A stretch of 64,000 bases of DNA from Stutzerimonas stutzeri (GCF_015291885.1 NZ_CP036186.1:2059001-2123000); one strand, 5' to 3'; counted from the first letter of the stretch, positions 20,409 through 33,282 are shown. The notes: generated by a model not told the origin, from the letters alone. Made by a program: numbers and translations.

Positions 20409-20957
20409 TCAGCGGTCGCTCAAGGCAAAGGCGGTGAGTGTGAAGGTGGGAATGCCGATGTCTTGCAACTTCTGCGACCCACCGAGCTCGGGCAAGTCGA
20501 TGATTGCTGCGGCCTCATGGATGTTCGCACGCATGCGTCGCACCAGTTGCGCAGCGGCGAGCAGGGTGCCGCCGGTGGCTATAAGGTCATCGAACAGCAG
20601 CACCGAATCACCTTCGCAGAGGCTGTCGGCATGGATCTCCAGATGGGCTTCGCCGTACTCGGTGCTATAGGCCTGCGACAACACATCTGCGGGCAGCTTG
20701 CCCTGCTTGCGGAAGAGCACCAGCGGCTTGTTCAACTCGTAGGCGAGGATGGAGCCAACTAGAAAGCCACGCGCATCGAGCGCTCCGATGTGGGTGAAAT
20801 CGGCCTCTACATAGCGTTGGATGAGGCTGTCGGCGACCATGCGCAGCGCCTTGGGCGACTGAAACAGCGGGGTGATGTCGCGAAACACCACTCCCGGACG
20901 GGGGAAATCCTGCACCGGTCGGATCAGGGTTTTGATGCTGAACTCGTCAAAGATCAT
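20409..20957 (-). CDS. apt: Adenine phosphoribosyltransferase
   Basis: 182 residues, the normal length. It salvages adenine to AMP with PRPP. The PRPP motif [20 protein letters not shown] lies near residue 122, and [14 protein letters not shown] at the N-terminus is the family hallmark. I chose ATG 20957; the frame runs a further 19 codons upstream without similarity. The gene lies 23 bases downstream of anr in the same direction, so the two could share a transcript. Confidence 0.95.
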   Translation of the reverse strand: MIFDEFSIKTLIRPVQDFPRPGVVFRDITPLFQSPKALRMVADSLIQRYVEADFTHIGALDARGFLVGSILAYELNKPLVLFRKQGKLPADVLSQAYSTEYGEAHLEIHADSLCEGDSVLLFDDLIATGGTLLAAAQLVRRMRANIHEAAAIIDLPELGGSQKLQDIGIPTFTLTAFALSDR

Positions 20958-20980
20958 CGAACTACTCCAAACACGGTCAC

Positions 20981-21715
20981 TCAGGCGTCCATGGCGCCGC
21001 CTGCAAGGGCGCATAGTCCAATGGAATCTAGGATGCGTACTTCCTTGCCCTCGGCTTCAAGCAAGCCGTTCTGCTGAAAGCGGGTGAACACGCGGGAGAC
21101 GGTTTCGACCGCAAGGCCCAGGTAATTGCCAATCTCGTTGCGCGACATGGGCAGACGGAACTGGTTGGCCGAGAAGCCTCGCGCACTGAAACGCGCAGAA
21201 AGGTTGATCAGAAAGGTGGCAATACGCTCGTCAGCGGTCTTCTTGGACAGCAACAGCATCATTTGCTGATCGTCGCGGATTTCGCGGCTCATGATGCGCA
21301 TCAGTTGGCGGCGCAGTTGTGGCAGCAGCACGCTCAGCTCGTCGAGACGCTCGAAGGGAATTTCGCAGACCGATGTGGTTTCCAGCGCCTGGGCCGTGAC
21401 CGGATACATTTCGGTGTCCATGCCGGAAAGACCGACCAGCTCGCTGGGCAGGTGGAAGCCGGTGATCTGTTCTTCACCGCCATCGGTCACGCTGAATGTT
21501 CGAAGCGCACCGGAACGCACGGCGAAGACCGAGCTGAAGGTATCGCCCTGGCGGAATAGCGTCTCGCCCTTCTTTAGCGGCCGGCCGCGTTTGACGATAT
21601 CGTCCAAAGCGTCCATGTCCTGCATGTTCAGCGACAGGGGCAGGCACAGCCCGGACAGGCTGCAATCCTTGCAATGTGCTTGCCGCTGCGCACGGACCTT
21701 GATCGATTCCGACAT
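20981..21715 (-). CDS. anr: Oxygen-sensing transcriptional regulator Anr (Fnr family)
   Basis: 244 residues. Anr binds a 4Fe-4S cluster without oxygen and activates micro-oxic genes at TTGAT-N4-ATCAA sites. The cluster ligands Cys15, Cys18, Cys24 and Cys117 match the spacing of E. coli Fnr (20, 23, 29, 122). A cNMP-like domain occupies the middle. The C-terminal helix-turn-helix includes [22 protein letters not shown], with the E-x2-S-R residues of Fnr-type DNA recognition. It sits next to hemN, one of its likely targets. Confidence 0.96.
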   Translation of the reverse strand: MSESIKVRAQRQAHCKDCSLSGLCLPLSLNMQDMDALDDIVKRGRPLKKGETLFRQGDTFSSVFAVRSGALRTFSVTDGGEEQITGFHLPSELVGLSGMDTEMYPVTAQALETTSVCEIPFERLDELSVLLPQLRRQLMRIMSREIRDDQQMMLLLSKKTADERIATFLINLSARFSARGFSANQFRLPMSRNEIGNYLGLAVETVSRVFTRFQQNGLLEAEGKEVRILDSIGLCALAGGAMDA

Positions 21716-21828
21716 AGAGGACTTCCTGGAGACCTGAATATAGCGCGCAAGGTTAACTCAGGATGTGGACTATGGCCAATCGGCTCGAGGGTCGCAGGGG
21801 CAGCAATGCAGAGATTGTTAGAGAAATG

Positions 21829-23211
21829 CTAGATAACGTGGGAATAGCTCTGGCCTGCGCGTTCGGGAAGATAGTGATCGAACAGCATGCATATGGAGCG
21901 CACCAGTAGACGCCCCGCTGGCTGGACGATTAAGTGAGAGTCGGTCAATTCGATAAGACCATCTGCAGCCATCTGCTCCAGAATCGACCAGCTTTCGGCG
22001 AAATAGTCCCTGAATTCGATGCGGAAATCGCCCTCGATCCGTTCAAAGCAGAGCTCGAAATCGCAGATGAGAGCCTGAATGATGGCGCGCCGGATACGGT
22101 CGTCTTGATTGCAGCGTAACCCTCTAGCCGTGGGCAGCTGGTTCTGGTCCAGCTGGCGCTGGTAATCGGTTATATCGATTTGACTCTGGCAGTAAAGATC
22201 ACCGACTTGGCTGATGGCAGAAGTACCGAGGCCTATCAGATCGCAATGTCCATGTGTGGTGTAACCCTGGAAGTTTCGTTGCAGGCTGCCGTCTTCCTGG
22301 GCCATCGCGAGTTCGTCGTCCGGCAGTGCGAAATGGTCCATGCCGATATAGCGATAACCGGCATCGGTGAGCAGGTGAATGCTTTGTTCCAGCATGGCCA
22401 GCTTATCGGCAGGGGCAGGCAGGTCAGCTGCATTGCTACGCGCCTGCGGCGTGGGCTGACCCGGCAAATGGGCATAGTTGAAGAGCGAGAGGCGATCGGG
22501 CTGCAGCTCAATGACGGCTTCTACTGTTCGGGCGAAACGCGCGGGTGTCTGTAAAGGCAGGCCATAGATCAGGTCAACGTTCAGTGACCGGTATTGCAGT
22601 GTGCGTGCCGCTTCAATGATGGTGCGGGTCTGTTCCAAGGTCTGCATGCGATTGATTGCACGCTGGACATCCGGGTCGAGGTCCTGCACGCCGATGCTGA
22701 TACGGTTGAAACCCAGCTCGCGCAGTAGACCTATGGTCGGCCAATCCGCTTCCCGGGGGTCGACATCGATGCTGAAGTCGCCATGATCGTCGTCCTGCAG
22801 GTTGAAGTGCCTGCGCAGCTGGTTCATCAAGCGGCGCAGTTCGTCATGGCTGAGAAAGGTAGGCGTGCCGCCGCCGAAATGCAGCTGTTCGACTATCTGG
22901 TCTTGGCCCAGATGGCAGGCAATCAGTTCGATTTCCTTTTCCAGACGTTCCAGATAGGGCAGGGCGCGACCGCGATCCTTGGTGACCACTTTGTGGCGTC
23001 CGCAGCAATAGCAGGCGTTGGCGCAAAACGGTAGATGAACGTACAGGGAGAGCGGACGAGCAGCCAGGCGGCTGGCGCGTAATGCGTGCAGCAGGTCGAA
23101 CGATCCGATCTTGTCGTTGAATTGGGCTGCAGTAGGGTACGACGTATAGCGCGGGCCAGCCTGATCGTAACGACGGATCAGGTCGGAGTCCCAGCGAATG
23201 GAGTCGAGCAT
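21829..23211 (-). CDS. hemN: Oxygen-independent coproporphyrinogen III oxidase
   Basis: 460 residues. A radical-SAM enzyme that makes protoporphyrinogen without oxygen. The cluster cysteines 63, 67 and 70 form CxxxCxxC in [10 protein letters not shown], and GGGTPTFLS follows near residue 115. The N-terminal RYTSYPTA stretch is typical of true HemN rather than HemW. An Anr box lies 60 bases upstream of the ATG. The gene is followed by anr in the same direction with 113 bases between, the same order as in other Pseudomonas. Confidence 0.96.
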   Translation of the reverse strand: MLDSIRWDSDLIRRYDQAGPRYTSYPTAAQFNDKIGSFDLLHALRASRLAARPLSLYVHLPFCANACYCCGRHKVVTKDRGRALPYLERLEKEIELIACHLGQDQIVEQLHFGGGTPTFLSHDELRRLMNQLRRHFNLQDDDHGDFSIDVDPREADWPTIGLLRELGFNRISIGVQDLDPDVQRAINRMQTLEQTRTIIEAARTLQYRSLNVDLIYGLPLQTPARFARTVEAVIELQPDRLSLFNYAHLPGQPTPQARSNAADLPAPADKLAMLEQSIHLLTDAGYRYIGMDHFALPDDELAMAQEDGSLQRNFQGYTTHGHCDLIGLGTSAISQVGDLYCQSQIDITDYQRQLDQNQLPTARGLRCNQDDRIRRAIIQALICDFELCFERIEGDFRIEFRDYFAESWSILEQMAADGLIELTDSHLIVQPAGRLLVRSICMLFDHYLPERAGQSYSHVI

Positions 23212-23270
23212 GTGCGTTCCCGGTCATGGCAGCGGTCGCTGGATTCTAGGTGCAGGGCCGTGCTGCGGAC

Positions 23271-23284
23271 TTGACCTGTATCAA
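23271..23284 (-). promoter_or_regulatory. Anr/Fnr box upstream of hemN
   Basis: TTGACCTGTATCAA matches the palindrome TTGAT-N4-ATCAA with one change (C for T). It is centred about 66 bases before the hemN start codon, which would put it near -40 if the transcript starts some 25 bases before the ATG. Known biology (hemN activation by Anr in Pseudomonas) agrees. Confidence 0.8.
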
Positions 23285-23416
23285 ACTTGGTCCGACGCTA
23301 GCCGTTGGGGCGGTTCGGCGGCTGAACCGCGGAGATTTTGCTCTTCAGGTGTGGTCCGACGAAGACGCTCATGTTTTTTGATTCAGCAGGGCCTCATATG
23401 GCCAGAGGAGAGTTTC

Positions 23417-24244
23417 ATGCACCGTCGTCAGCAGGAAATCGCAACCGCGCTCAATGTCTGCGTCCCATTCACGGGGCCCGAGTCGGTTCAGGCCGAGATT
23501 GATCGCCGAGTGAGCTTCATCCAAACCTGTCTGCGCGAGTCGGGATTGAAGACGCTGGTGCTGGGGATCAGCGGTGGGGTCGATTCGACCACGGCAGGGC
23601 TTTTGGCTCAGCGTGCCGTCGCCGGGATGCGCGAAGCGGGCGAGGGGGACGACTATCGCTTCATCGCTGTGCGCCTGCCTTATCAGGTGCAACACGACGA
23701 GCACGCGGCGCAACTGGCAGTGGACACGATCAAGCCAGACGAATGTCACACGGTGAACATCGGCACCGCGGTGCTTGGTTTGGCCGCTGCAACACAGGCA
23801 CTCGATCCTTTGAGCGCTGAGCAGCGCGACTTCGTGCTGGGTAACACCAAGGCGCGGATGAGGATGGTGGCGCAATACACCATTGCCAACGCACGCCAGG
23901 GGCTCGTCATTGGCACCGATCATGCGGCAGAGGCGGTGATGGGGTTCTTCACCAAGTTCGGTGACGGTGCATGCGACCTGACGCCGCTGGCCGGTTTAGT
24001 AAAAGATCAGGTCCGCCAGATAGCGGCGGCATTGGGCGCCCCGGAGCAATTGGTGCACAAGGTGCCCACGGCTGATCTCGAAGAGCTTTCGCCTGGTAAG
24101 CCGGATGAGGTCGCCCATGGAGTCAGCTATCGCAATATTGACGATTTCTTGCAGGGTAAGCCGGTGCCGGACGAGGCGGCGCAGATAATCGTTGATACCT
24201 ATGACAAGACCGCACACAAGCGTCAGCTGCCTAAGGAGCCGTAA
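23417..24244 (+). CDS. nadE: NH3-dependent NAD+ synthetase
   Basis: 275 residues. It amidates deamido-NAD with ammonia; the glutaminase domain of larger NadE enzymes is absent. The ATP-pyrophosphatase loop [10 protein letters not shown] lies near residue 52, and [19 protein letters not shown] near 172. The chosen ATG 23417 has a strong GAGGAGA ribosome site; the frame is open further upstream but without similarity. It is transcribed away from hemN and converges with the TauE/SafE gene 14 bases after its stop. Confidence 0.95.
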   Translation: MHRRQQEIATALNVCVPFTGPESVQAEIDRRVSFIQTCLRESGLKTLVLGISGGVDSTTAGLLAQRAVAGMREAGEGDDYRFIAVRLPYQVQHDEHAAQLAVDTIKPDECHTVNIGTAVLGLAAATQALDPLSAEQRDFVLGNTKARMRMVAQYTIANARQGLVIGTDHAAEAVMGFFTKFGDGACDLTPLAGLVKDQVRQIAAALGAPEQLVHKVPTADLEELSPGKPDEVAHGVSYRNIDDFLQGKPVPDEAAQIIVDTYDKTAHKRQLPKEP

Positions 24245-24258
24245 GCGCTGGTTCGAGC

Positions 24259-24978
24259 TCAGTGATTATGCGAGTCGTGCTGGCTCGCCGCTGAGCCATG
24301 TCCCATAAGCCATTGCTGATGAGGGCCTGGCAGGGTCCAGATGCCGAAGAGGATCACCATGACTCCGCCGATGACCCGTACGCCGCGTTTGCGCAGCAAG
24401 GCTGTCAGGCGCTCAGCAGCGAGGCCGGTGGCCAGCAGGACCGGCCAAGTACCGATCCCGAACGCAAGCATCAGCAATGCGCTATCCAGTGCATCGCCTT
24501 GGCTGGCCGACCAGAGCAAGGTGCTATAGACAAGCCCGCATGGCAACCAGCCCCAGAGTGCGCCCAGGATCAACGCGCGTTGCAGACTGGTGACCGGCAT
24601 CAGTCTGCTCGCAATGGGCTGGATTTGCCGCCATAGCCCCCGTCCAAGGCCTTCTACGCGGGTCAGGCCGCTCCACCAGCCGGCCAAATACAGCCCCATG
24701 GTGATCAACAGGAGTCCGGCAAGGATCCGCATTGCCATCGCAGCAGGGCTGTTCGCCACTGCCCACCCGGCCAAGCCGATCAGGAAGCCAGCGGCTGCGT
24801 AGCTCAGCACCCGGCCCAGGTTATAGGCGATCAACAGGCGAAGGCGCTTGGCGCGCTGGTCTGGCGGGATTGCCATGGTCAATGCGCCCATCAAGCCGCC
24901 ACACATGCCCAGGCAATGACCGCCACCGAGTAGGCCCAACACGAAGGCAGACACCAGGAGGGGCAACAGCTCAATCAC
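24259..24978 (-). CDS. TauE/SafE-like membrane protein of the cbb3 assembly cluster
   Basis: 239 residues with six or seven membrane segments and the conserved start GGGHCLGMCGGLMGALTMA, containing two cysteines and a histidine that could bind copper. A histidine-rich C-terminus (HGSAASQHDSHNH) adds to that impression. Homologues regularly follow ccoS. A role in copper handling for cbb3 assembly is inferred from position and metal-binding residues. I chose the GTG at 24978, which overlaps the end of ccoS by 8 bases; no ATG lies near the start of the hydrophobic region. Confidence 0.8.
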   Translation of the reverse strand: MIELLPLLVSAFVLGLLGGGHCLGMCGGLMGALTMAIPPDQRAKRLRLLIAYNLGRVLSYAAAGFLIGLAGWAVANSPAAMAMRILAGLLLITMGLYLAGWWSGLTRVEGLGRGLWRQIQPIASRLMPVTSLQRALILGALWGWLPCGLVYSTLLWSASQGDALDSALLMLAFGIGTWPVLLATGLAAERLTALLRKRGVRVIGGVMVILFGIWTLPGPHQQWLMGHGSAASQHDSHNH

Positions 24979-25183
24979 CTTTGCGCTGCTCCTGCGGCTC
25001 TTCAATTTTCTCCGGTTGCTTGTCTTCTGCCGGGCGCTGCGGCTCGTCGTCGTCGAACAGGATGCTGTGTGCCGGGCCGTCCAGGTCATCGAATTGACCG
25101 CTATCCACTGCCCAGAAAAAAACCCATATAGCCAGGGCCACCAGCACTACAGCGACAGGAATCAGGATATACAGAGCGGCCAT
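24971..25183 (-). CDS. ccoS: cbb3 oxidase maturation protein CcoS
   Basis: 70 residues: one membrane segment at the N-terminus (AALYILIPVAVVLVALAIWVFF), then the motif AVDSGQFDDLDGPAHSILFDDD shared by CcoS proteins, then a charged tail. CcoS is needed to insert heme and copper into CcoN. I chose ATG 25183 because GGAGG lies a few bases before it; an upstream start would add eight residues. It follows ccoI and overlaps the TauE-like gene. Confidence 0.92.
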   Translation of the reverse strand: MAALYILIPVAVVLVALAIWVFFWAVDSGQFDDLDGPAHSILFDDDEPQRPAEDKQPEKIEEPQEQRKGD

Positions 25184-25284
25184 CAGGACCTCCAGGGTCT
25201 GAAGCAAGAAGCTTCAGCTGCCATTGTTTCGTGGCCATGCGCAAACGGAGCGGAGCCACAACGTGCGGCATTGCGGCGAAGCAT

Positions 25285-27699
25285 TCAGTTGCGGCTGCTT
25301 GGTTGGCGGGTCAGTCGCAGCGCATTCAATACCACGAGCAGCGAGCTGATAGACATCCCGAGTGCGGCCCAAAGCGGCGTGACCCAACCAATCGCAGCAA
25401 AGGGAAGAATGAGGCCATTGTACAGGCTTGCCCAAGTCAGGTTTTCGATGATGATGCGCCGGCTGCGGCGTGCAACATCGAATGCCTGCGCAAGACTGGC
25501 CAGTCGATTGGACAGCAGCACTGCATCTGCACTGGTCTTGGCGAGATCCGTCGCAGAGCCCATCGCGACACTGATGTCGGCCACGGCAAGCACCGGAACG
25601 TCGTTGACGCCATCTCCAAGCATCAGAACGCGATGCCCCTGAGCCTGCAAGGCCTGCAGTCTGGATAGTTTAGCCGCAGGCGTCATACCGCCCTCAGCCT
25701 GATCGATGCCCAGTTCGTTGGCGATCTGGCTGACCATGGGTGAGCTATCGCCAGACAGTAGAAGTGTCTGCCAGCCGCGACGGCGACAGGCGTCGAGCAG
25801 GGCCGGGGCGTCGTCACGAAGACGGTCGTCCAGCACCAGCCAGGCCAGCGGGCCCTGTTCGTCACCCAGCAACAGCCACTGCCCCTGTTCGCCGGGAATG
25901 GTAGGGGCTGGTTGGGAGAAACCCTCCGCAACGAAATTGGGTTGGCCGATTCGCAGGTTGCGCCCGTCGACCCTGCCATGAAGCCCAAGGCCTGGAACGG
26001 TCTCGACCGATTCAGCAGCTTGTGGCGCCCGGCCGAAAGCACGCGCGATCGGGTGCTCGGAGCGGTTTTCGAGGGCTGCCGCCAGCGCCAGGCAGGTATC
26101 GGCATCGAGCGCGCCCAGCGGATGCACGGCGCTGAGCGTCAGTCGACCCTCGGTCAGGGTGCCGGTCTTGTCGAATACTACGGTGTCGATCTGATTGAGA
26201 CCTTCCAGCACGTGTCCTCGGGTCAGCAACAGCCCGAGCTTGTGCAGCGTGCCTGTCGCTGTCGTGAGCGCGGTAGGGGTCGCCAAGGACAGGGCGCAGG
26301 GGCAGGTGGCGACCAGCAAGGCCAGGACGATCCAGAATGCGCGTTGCGGGTCGATCTGCCACCAGACCAGGCCAACGATAGCGGCCACCACCAGAACTAT
26401 CAGCAAAAACCACTGCGCGACCCGGTCAGCCAGCTCGGCCAGCTTTGGTTTGTCCGCCTGCGCGCGCTCGAGCAGCCGGACGATGGCCGACAGACGAGTT
26501 TCGTCACCCAGGGCTTGCACTTCAAGCGTCAAGGGACCTTCCACGTTCAGTGTGCCGGCAGTGACGGCATCGCCGACGCCGCGAGGCAAAGGCATGTACT
26601 CCCCGGTAAGCACTGACTCGTCGACGCTGGATTGGCCGCTGATGATGACGCCATCTGCAGGAATCAATCCGCCGGGCTGGACAAGCACGCGGTCGGCTAG
26701 CTGCAGCTCGTTGAGCAGAATACGGTTGCTGTGGCCCTCTGCGTCGAGCTTCAGGCAGGAGGCGGGGAGCAGATTGACCAGTTGCGCTGTGGCAGCCGCA
26801 GTACGCTCTCGCGCCCTTCGTTCCAGATAACGACCGGCCAGCAGGAAAAGGGCGAACATGCCTACCGCATCGAAGTACAGCTCACCCTGACCGGTGATCG
26901 TAGACCAGATGCCGGCGACATAGGCACCACCAATCGCCAGCGACACCGACACGTCCATGGTCAGGTGGCGTGTGCGCAAATCGCGTAGCGCCCCTTTGAA
27001 GAAGTCCGTGCAGGAGTAGAAGACGATTGGCGTGGTCAGCAACAAGGCAGTCCAGCGCAGGGTAACGAAGAAGCTCTCCGACAAATCCAGGTTGAACTCG
27101 GGCCAAGTCGCCATGGTGGCCATCATCACCTGCATCCACAGGAGCCCGGCTACGCCTAGTTGGCGCAGCGAGCGCCGGTTCTCGCTGGCCAGGCGCTCGG
27201 CTGCCTGATCGGCTTGATAGGGGTGTGCTGCATAGCCAATCCGCCGCAGCTCAGCTAGCAGCTCGCTCAGCGGTAGCTGGGCGTCGCTCCAGCGCACATT
27301 CAGGCGGTGGTTGGATAGGTTCAGGCTGGCCTCGGCGACACCGCTGAGGTTGCGCAGATGACGTTCGATCAGCCAGCCACAGGCCGCGCAGCTGATGCCC
27401 TCGATCATCAGCGATGTGCTCGCCAGCTCCCCTTGATGCTGGACGAAGGGCTCCTGTACGTCCTTACGATCGTAAAGGGCCATCTCCTCGCCGAGCTCCT
27501 GGGGGAGCGCCTGAGGATTGATTGCCGTGTCGCTGCGGTGCAGGTAGTAACTTTCCAGCCCGCCGTTGACGATCGCCTCCGCGACCGCCTGGCAGCCCGG
27601 ACAGCACAAAGCCCGCGCCTCACCCAGCACGCGGGCCTGAAAGGGGCTGCCGGCAGGTACCGGCAGGCCACAGTGGTAGCAGGGAAGGGGCTTTGCCAT
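25285..27699 (-). CDS. ccoI: Copper-exporting P-type ATPase for cbb3 assembly
   Basis: 804 residues. An N-terminal cysteine-rich segment (CYHCGLPVP and CCPGCQA) and a heavy-metal domain with CAAC near residue 103 precede eight membrane helices. The CPC ion-binding motif lies in ATCPCALSLATP near 470, the phosphorylated aspartate in DKTGTLTEG, and the hinge in GDGVNDVP near 700. This is the CcoI/CopA2 type, which delivers copper to the periplasm for oxidase maturation and not for resistance. It is the third gene of ccoGHIS; ccoH ends 7 bases before it. Confidence 0.95.
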   Translation of the reverse strand: MAKPLPCYHCGLPVPAGSPFQARVLGEARALCCPGCQAVAEAIVNGGLESYYLHRSDTAINPQALPQELGEEMALYDRKDVQEPFVQHQGELASTSLMIEGISCAACGWLIERHLRNLSGVAEASLNLSNHRLNVRWSDAQLPLSELLAELRRIGYAAHPYQADQAAERLASENRRSLRQLGVAGLLWMQVMMATMATWPEFNLDLSESFFVTLRWTALLLTTPIVFYSCTDFFKGALRDLRTRHLTMDVSVSLAIGGAYVAGIWSTITGQGELYFDAVGMFALFLLAGRYLERRARERTAAATAQLVNLLPASCLKLDAEGHSNRILLNELQLADRVLVQPGGLIPADGVIISGQSSVDESVLTGEYMPLPRGVGDAVTAGTLNVEGPLTLEVQALGDETRLSAIVRLLERAQADKPKLAELADRVAQWFLLIVLVVAAIVGLVWWQIDPQRAFWIVLALLVATCPCALSLATPTALTTATGTLHKLGLLLTRGHVLEGLNQIDTVVFDKTGTLTEGRLTLSAVHPLGALDADTCLALAAALENRSEHPIARAFGRAPQAAESVETVPGLGLHGRVDGRNLRIGQPNFVAEGFSQPAPTIPGEQGQWLLLGDEQGPLAWLVLDDRLRDDAPALLDACRRRGWQTLLLSGDSSPMVSQIANELGIDQAEGGMTPAAKLSRLQALQAQGHRVLMLGDGVNDVPVLAVADISVAMGSATDLAKTSADAVLLSNRLASLAQAFDVARRSRRIIIENLTWASLYNGLILPFAAIGWVTPLWAALGMSISSLLVVLNALRLTRQPSSRN

Positions 27700-27706
27700 C
27701 AGGGGG

Positions 27707-28207
27707 TCAAGGCGTCAGTTCGAGCGCATGGCCGGTTTCGATGGTTTTTTCTTCGTACAGACGCCAGTCCTGTTCGCCCTCGCGACCGATCAGTTCAATG
27801 AAGCGCCGGCCACTGACCGGCTCTTGCATTTGTCCCTGATACAAGCCGTCGCCCTGAGGCTGCAGAATGACGCGGCGGTCACGCTCAGGTTGGGTGGGAG
27901 AGAGCAGGTTGAGCACCAGCTGCTGGGGGCGACTGGCACCGCTCAGCTGCACTTCGGCCAGGCCGCGCTCGTCGTTGAGCACGAGCTGAGCGCGCATTTC
28001 CAGGCTTTCGGCTAGCTTCTCACGTTCCAGTGACTGGTTGATGCCCTTGCCGGCGTCGTAGTAGTTGTCCGCAACCAGCGAGTCGGAGTTTCGAATCGCG
28101 ATGGTCAACAGTGACAGCCCCAGAACCACCGAGCTCAACAGGATTGCAATGACAAACCAGGCCCAGAACTGGGTGTACCAACGCGTTTGTTCGTTATCAG
28201 AGCGCAT
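27707..28207 (-). CDS. ccoH: cbb3 oxidase assembly protein CcoH
   Basis: 166 residues: one N-terminal membrane segment ([24 protein letters not shown]) and a periplasmic FixH-type domain with [20 protein letters not shown], the family hallmark. CcoH/FixH stabilises assembly intermediates of the cbb3 oxidase. It sits between ccoG and ccoI with spacings of 12 and 7 bases, so it is part of one transcript. Confidence 0.93.
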   Translation of the reverse strand: MRSDNEQTRWYTQFWAWFVIAILLSSVVLGLSLLTIAIRNSDSLVADNYYDAGKGINQSLEREKLAESLEMRAQLVLNDERGLAEVQLSGASRPQQLVLNLLSPTQPERDRRVILQPQGDGLYQGQMQEPVSGRRFIELIGREGEQDWRLYEEKTIETGHALELTP

Positions 28208-28219
28208 GTATTACCTTGC

Positions 28220-29632
28220 TTAGCGAATGCTTGGGCCGATGAAGCGGCTGTCTGCATCATCGTTAATTGAATCGTCGTCTACCGAGCGAACGTGGAAGAC
28301 GATTTCGTTGGTGCTTGAGGGAAGCTTTTCAGGCGCGATGGACAGCTCGACCGGGATGGTAACGAGCTCGCCGGCTTCGGCGCGAATCTCGCTGCGGCCT
28401 TCGTAGACCAGGCCATCGAGACCGGATGCCTCGATCACGAAGGTGCGCTCGTGCTGAGCCTTGTTCATGACCTTCAACGTATAAACGTTCTCGATGTTGC
28501 CCTGCTCGTTCTCGCGATAGAGCACGCGATCCTTGAGTACGTCCAGCTTGACCAGCGGGCGATCGTAAACGGCGTACGCAAACAGACCCATCATGGCCGC
28601 CAGGGCGACGGCATAACCGATCAGGCGGGGACGCATCAGGTGCGTCTTCTGGCCAGACAGGTTGTGCTCGGTGGTGTAGCTGATCAACCCGCGTGGATAG
28701 TTCATCTTGTCCATGATCGCATCGCAGGCATCGATGCAGGCTGCGCAGCCAATGCACTCGATCTGCAGACCGTCGCGGATGTCGATACCGGTTGGGCAGA
28801 CCTGGACGCACATGGTGCAGTCGATACAGTCGCCAAGTCCCATGGCCTTGTAGTCGGTATCTTTCTTCCGCGGGCCGCGCTTCTCGCCACGGCGCGGGTC
28901 GTAGGAAACGATCAGCGTGTCCTTGTCGAACATCACGCTCTGGAAGCGCGCGTACGGGCACATGTAGATGCACACCTGCTCACGCAGGTAGCCAGCACTG
29001 CCGTAGGTGGCGAGGGTAAAGAAGCCGATCCAGAACGCCGCCCAGCCGTTGACGTTCAAGGTGAGCAGGTCGGGAACCAGCTCGCGAATGGGCGTGAAGT
29101 AGCCGACGAAGGTGATTGCCACGAGGATGCCAACCGCGAGCCAGATGGCGTGCTTGGCCAGTTTGCGAAGGAACTTGTTGGCGCTCATTGGCGCCTTGTC
29201 GAGCTTCATTCGCTGGTTGCGATCACCCTCGGTGATCTTCTCCGCCCACATGAACACCCAAGTAAACACGCTCTGCGGGCACGTGTAGCCGCACCAGACG
29301 CGGCCAGCGAAGACGGTGATGAAGAACAGGCCGAAGGCGCAGATGATTAGCAGCCACGACAGCAGCATGAAATCCTGGGGCCAGAACGTCGCCCCGAAGA
29401 TGTGGAACTTGCGATCCGGCAGGTCCCACCAGACAGCCTGACGGCCGTTCCAGTTGAGCCAGACGGTTCCGAAGAAGAGGATGAAGAGTACCGCGCCGCC
29501 TACGCGTCGCAGATTACGAAACAAGCCGCTGAAGGCTCGGGTGTAAATTTTTTCACGCGCGGCGTAGAGGTCAGCTGACGCTCCGGCCTTGGACGGGGGG
29601 GTTACATCACGAACGGGAATCTGCTCAGTCAT
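28220..29632 (-). CDS. ccoG: CcoG / RdxA iron-sulfur protein of cbb3 assembly
   Basis: 470 residues with about five membrane helices and two 4Fe-4S clusters of the ferredoxin type (CIDCTMCVQVCPTGID and CIGCAACIDACD, near residues 258-300). A further cysteine-containing motif lies in WCGYTCPQSVF. A C-terminal periplasmic immunoglobulin-like domain of about 120 residues follows. CcoG is the proposed cupric reductase that supplies Cu(I) for CcoN. It begins 137 bases after ccoP of the proximal operon, with a stem-loop between them, so it may have its own promoter. Confidence 0.95.
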   Translation of the reverse strand: MTEQIPVRDVTPPSKAGASADLYAAREKIYTRAFSGLFRNLRRVGGAVLFILFFGTVWLNWNGRQAVWWDLPDRKFHIFGATFWPQDFMLLSWLLIICAFGLFFITVFAGRVWCGYTCPQSVFTWVFMWAEKITEGDRNQRMKLDKAPMSANKFLRKLAKHAIWLAVGILVAITFVGYFTPIRELVPDLLTLNVNGWAAFWIGFFTLATYGSAGYLREQVCIYMCPYARFQSVMFDKDTLIVSYDPRRGEKRGPRKKDTDYKAMGLGDCIDCTMCVQVCPTGIDIRDGLQIECIGCAACIDACDAIMDKMNYPRGLISYTTEHNLSGQKTHLMRPRLIGYAVALAAMMGLFAYAVYDRPLVKLDVLKDRVLYRENEQGNIENVYTLKVMNKAQHERTFVIEASGLDGLVYEGRSEIRAEAGELVTIPVELSIAPEKLPSSTNEIVFHVRSVDDDSINDDADSRFIGPSIR

Positions 29633-29728
29633 CGAGTGCGTACCACGGCGGAAGGTGGGTGCCCCGGCCGATACGTGCCAACCAGGATCAATTTTCTGTC
29701 CAGCTGCGAATGGTACGCCCGGAGTTTT

Positions 29729-29763
29729 GAGGTCGGGTGCGACAGGACGTCACCCCCGACCTC
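29729..29763. other. Stem-loop between ccoP and ccoG
   Basis: GAGGTCGGG at 29729-29737 and CCCGACCTC at 29755-29763 form a nine-base-pair stem with a 17-base loop. It lies just after the stop of ccoP. No T-run follows it in the direction of transcription, so it is not a classical intrinsic terminator; it may mark the end or processing point of the ccoNOQP message. Confidence 0.55.
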
Positions 29764-29769
29764 GAGCAA

Positions 29770-30687
29770 TCACTGCTCCGGTTGCTGCGACAGGCTGTAG
29801 ACGTAGGCCGCCAGCAGGTGAACCTTGTCATTACCAAGGATCGCTTCCTGAGCAGGCATGCGGCCATTGCGACCGTAGCGCAGGGTTTGCTGAATCTGAG
29901 CGAAGCTCGAACCATACAGCCAGACATTGTCGGTCAGGTTCGGCGCGCCCATGGCTGTAACGCCCTTGGCTTCCGGTCCATGGCAGACTACACAGTTGGC
30001 CGCGAAGATTTTTTGACCCTGCTCAATGTCGACGCTAATACCCTCTGGGGTATCACGTCCGGACAGGCTGCGAACATAGCCAGCTACGTTGCGGATGCCT
30101 TCTTCGCCGATCACGTCTTTCCAGCCAGGCATCACGGCCTGGCGGCCGTGCAGGATGGTGGTCTTGATGGTTTCAGGCTCGCCGCCCCACAGCCAGTCGT
30201 CGTCGGTCAGATTCGGGAAGCCATAGGCGCCTTTGGCATCAGAGCCATGGCAGACCGAGCAGTTGGATGCGAACAGACGTCCACCCATCTTCAGGGCTTG
30301 CGGATCCTTGGCAACCTCTTCTACCGGCATGGCAGCGTACTTGGCATACAGCGGGCCGTATTGCTCATTGGCCTTGTCCATCTCACGCTGCCATTCCTTG
30401 ACCTGGGTCCAGCCACCTTCGTAACCGGGCAGAATGCCCTTCCAGTTGCCTAGGCCGGGATACAGCACCAGGTATCCAAGAGCAAAGATCACGGTACCCA
30501 CGAACAGCATGAACCACCAGCGCGGTAGCGGGTTGTCGTACTCCTCGATGCCGTCATAGGAATGCCCGACGGTTTCTTCGGTGCTGTCGGGGCGTTGTCC
30601 CTTGCGCGTTGCCAGTAGCAGCCATACCAGCGCGGCAATTGTGCCCAGGCTCAGCAGGGTGACGTACCAACTCCAAAACGAGGTCAT
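29770..30687 (-). CDS. ccoP: cbb3 cytochrome c oxidase subunit III, proximal operon
   Basis: 305 residues, a membrane-anchored diheme cytochrome c. Two N-terminal hydrophobic segments are followed by two CxxCH heme sites, CSVCH near residue 138 and CVVCH near 219. CcoP passes electrons from soluble cytochromes to CcoO and CcoN. It is the last gene of ccoNOQP and follows ccoQ directly. Compared with the distal copy (311 residues) the domain order is the same, but the two heme domains differ at many positions. Confidence 0.96.
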   Translation of the reverse strand: MTSFWSWYVTLLSLGTIAALVWLLLATRKGQRPDSTEETVGHSYDGIEEYDNPLPRWWFMLFVGTVIFALGYLVLYPGLGNWKGILPGYEGGWTQVKEWQREMDKANEQYGPLYAKYAAMPVEEVAKDPQALKMGGRLFASNCSVCHGSDAKGAYGFPNLTDDDWLWGGEPETIKTTILHGRQAVMPGWKDVIGEEGIRNVAGYVRSLSGRDTPEGISVDIEQGQKIFAANCVVCHGPEAKGVTAMGAPNLTDNVWLYGSSFAQIQQTLRYGRNGRMPAQEAILGNDKVHLLAAYVYSLSQQPEQ

Positions 30688-30876
30688 TTATTTCTTACTC
30701 CTGGAAGCTTCTTCTTCACGCTTCTTGGCGTCGGTCTCGTCGTCTGCGAAGGGCAGGTTGGCTGCTTCGTCGAAGCTTTGCTTGCGTTTGCTGCTGTAGG
30801 CCCAGAGCACTACGCCGATGAAGGCGACGACTACCAGAATTGTGCCCAGGCCGCGAAGAGTACCGATTTCCATCAT
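30688..30876 (-). CDS. ccoQ: cbb3 oxidase small subunit CcoQ
   Basis: 62 residues: one membrane helix (GTILVVVAFIGVVLWAYSS) and a charged tail with many K, E and D. This is the usual CcoQ form; it stabilises the complex. It lies between ccoO and ccoP with 3 and 0 bases of spacing. The distal operon lacks an equivalent, which is the ccoNOP plus ccoNOQP arrangement known from P. stutzeri. Confidence 0.92.
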   Translation of the reverse strand: MMEIGTLRGLGTILVVVAFIGVVLWAYSSKRKQSFDEAANLPFADDETDAKKREEEASRSKK

Positions 30877-30879
30877 GCG

Positions 30880-31494
<615 letters not shown>

Positions 31495-31502
31495 TCCGTT
31501 CC

Positions 31503-33249
<1,747 letters not shown>

Positions 33250-33275
33250 AAGGGCGGTACGAGTGTACCGCCCTT
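33250..33275 (-). terminator. Probable terminator of the distal cco operon
   Basis: AGGGCGGTAC at 33251-33260 and GTACCGCCCT at 33265-33274 form a perfect ten-base-pair stem with a four-base loop, eight bases beyond the stop of ccoP. In the direction of transcription it is followed by a short pyrimidine run only, so termination may be incomplete. Confidence 0.65.
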
Positions 33276-33282
33276 TTGGGGC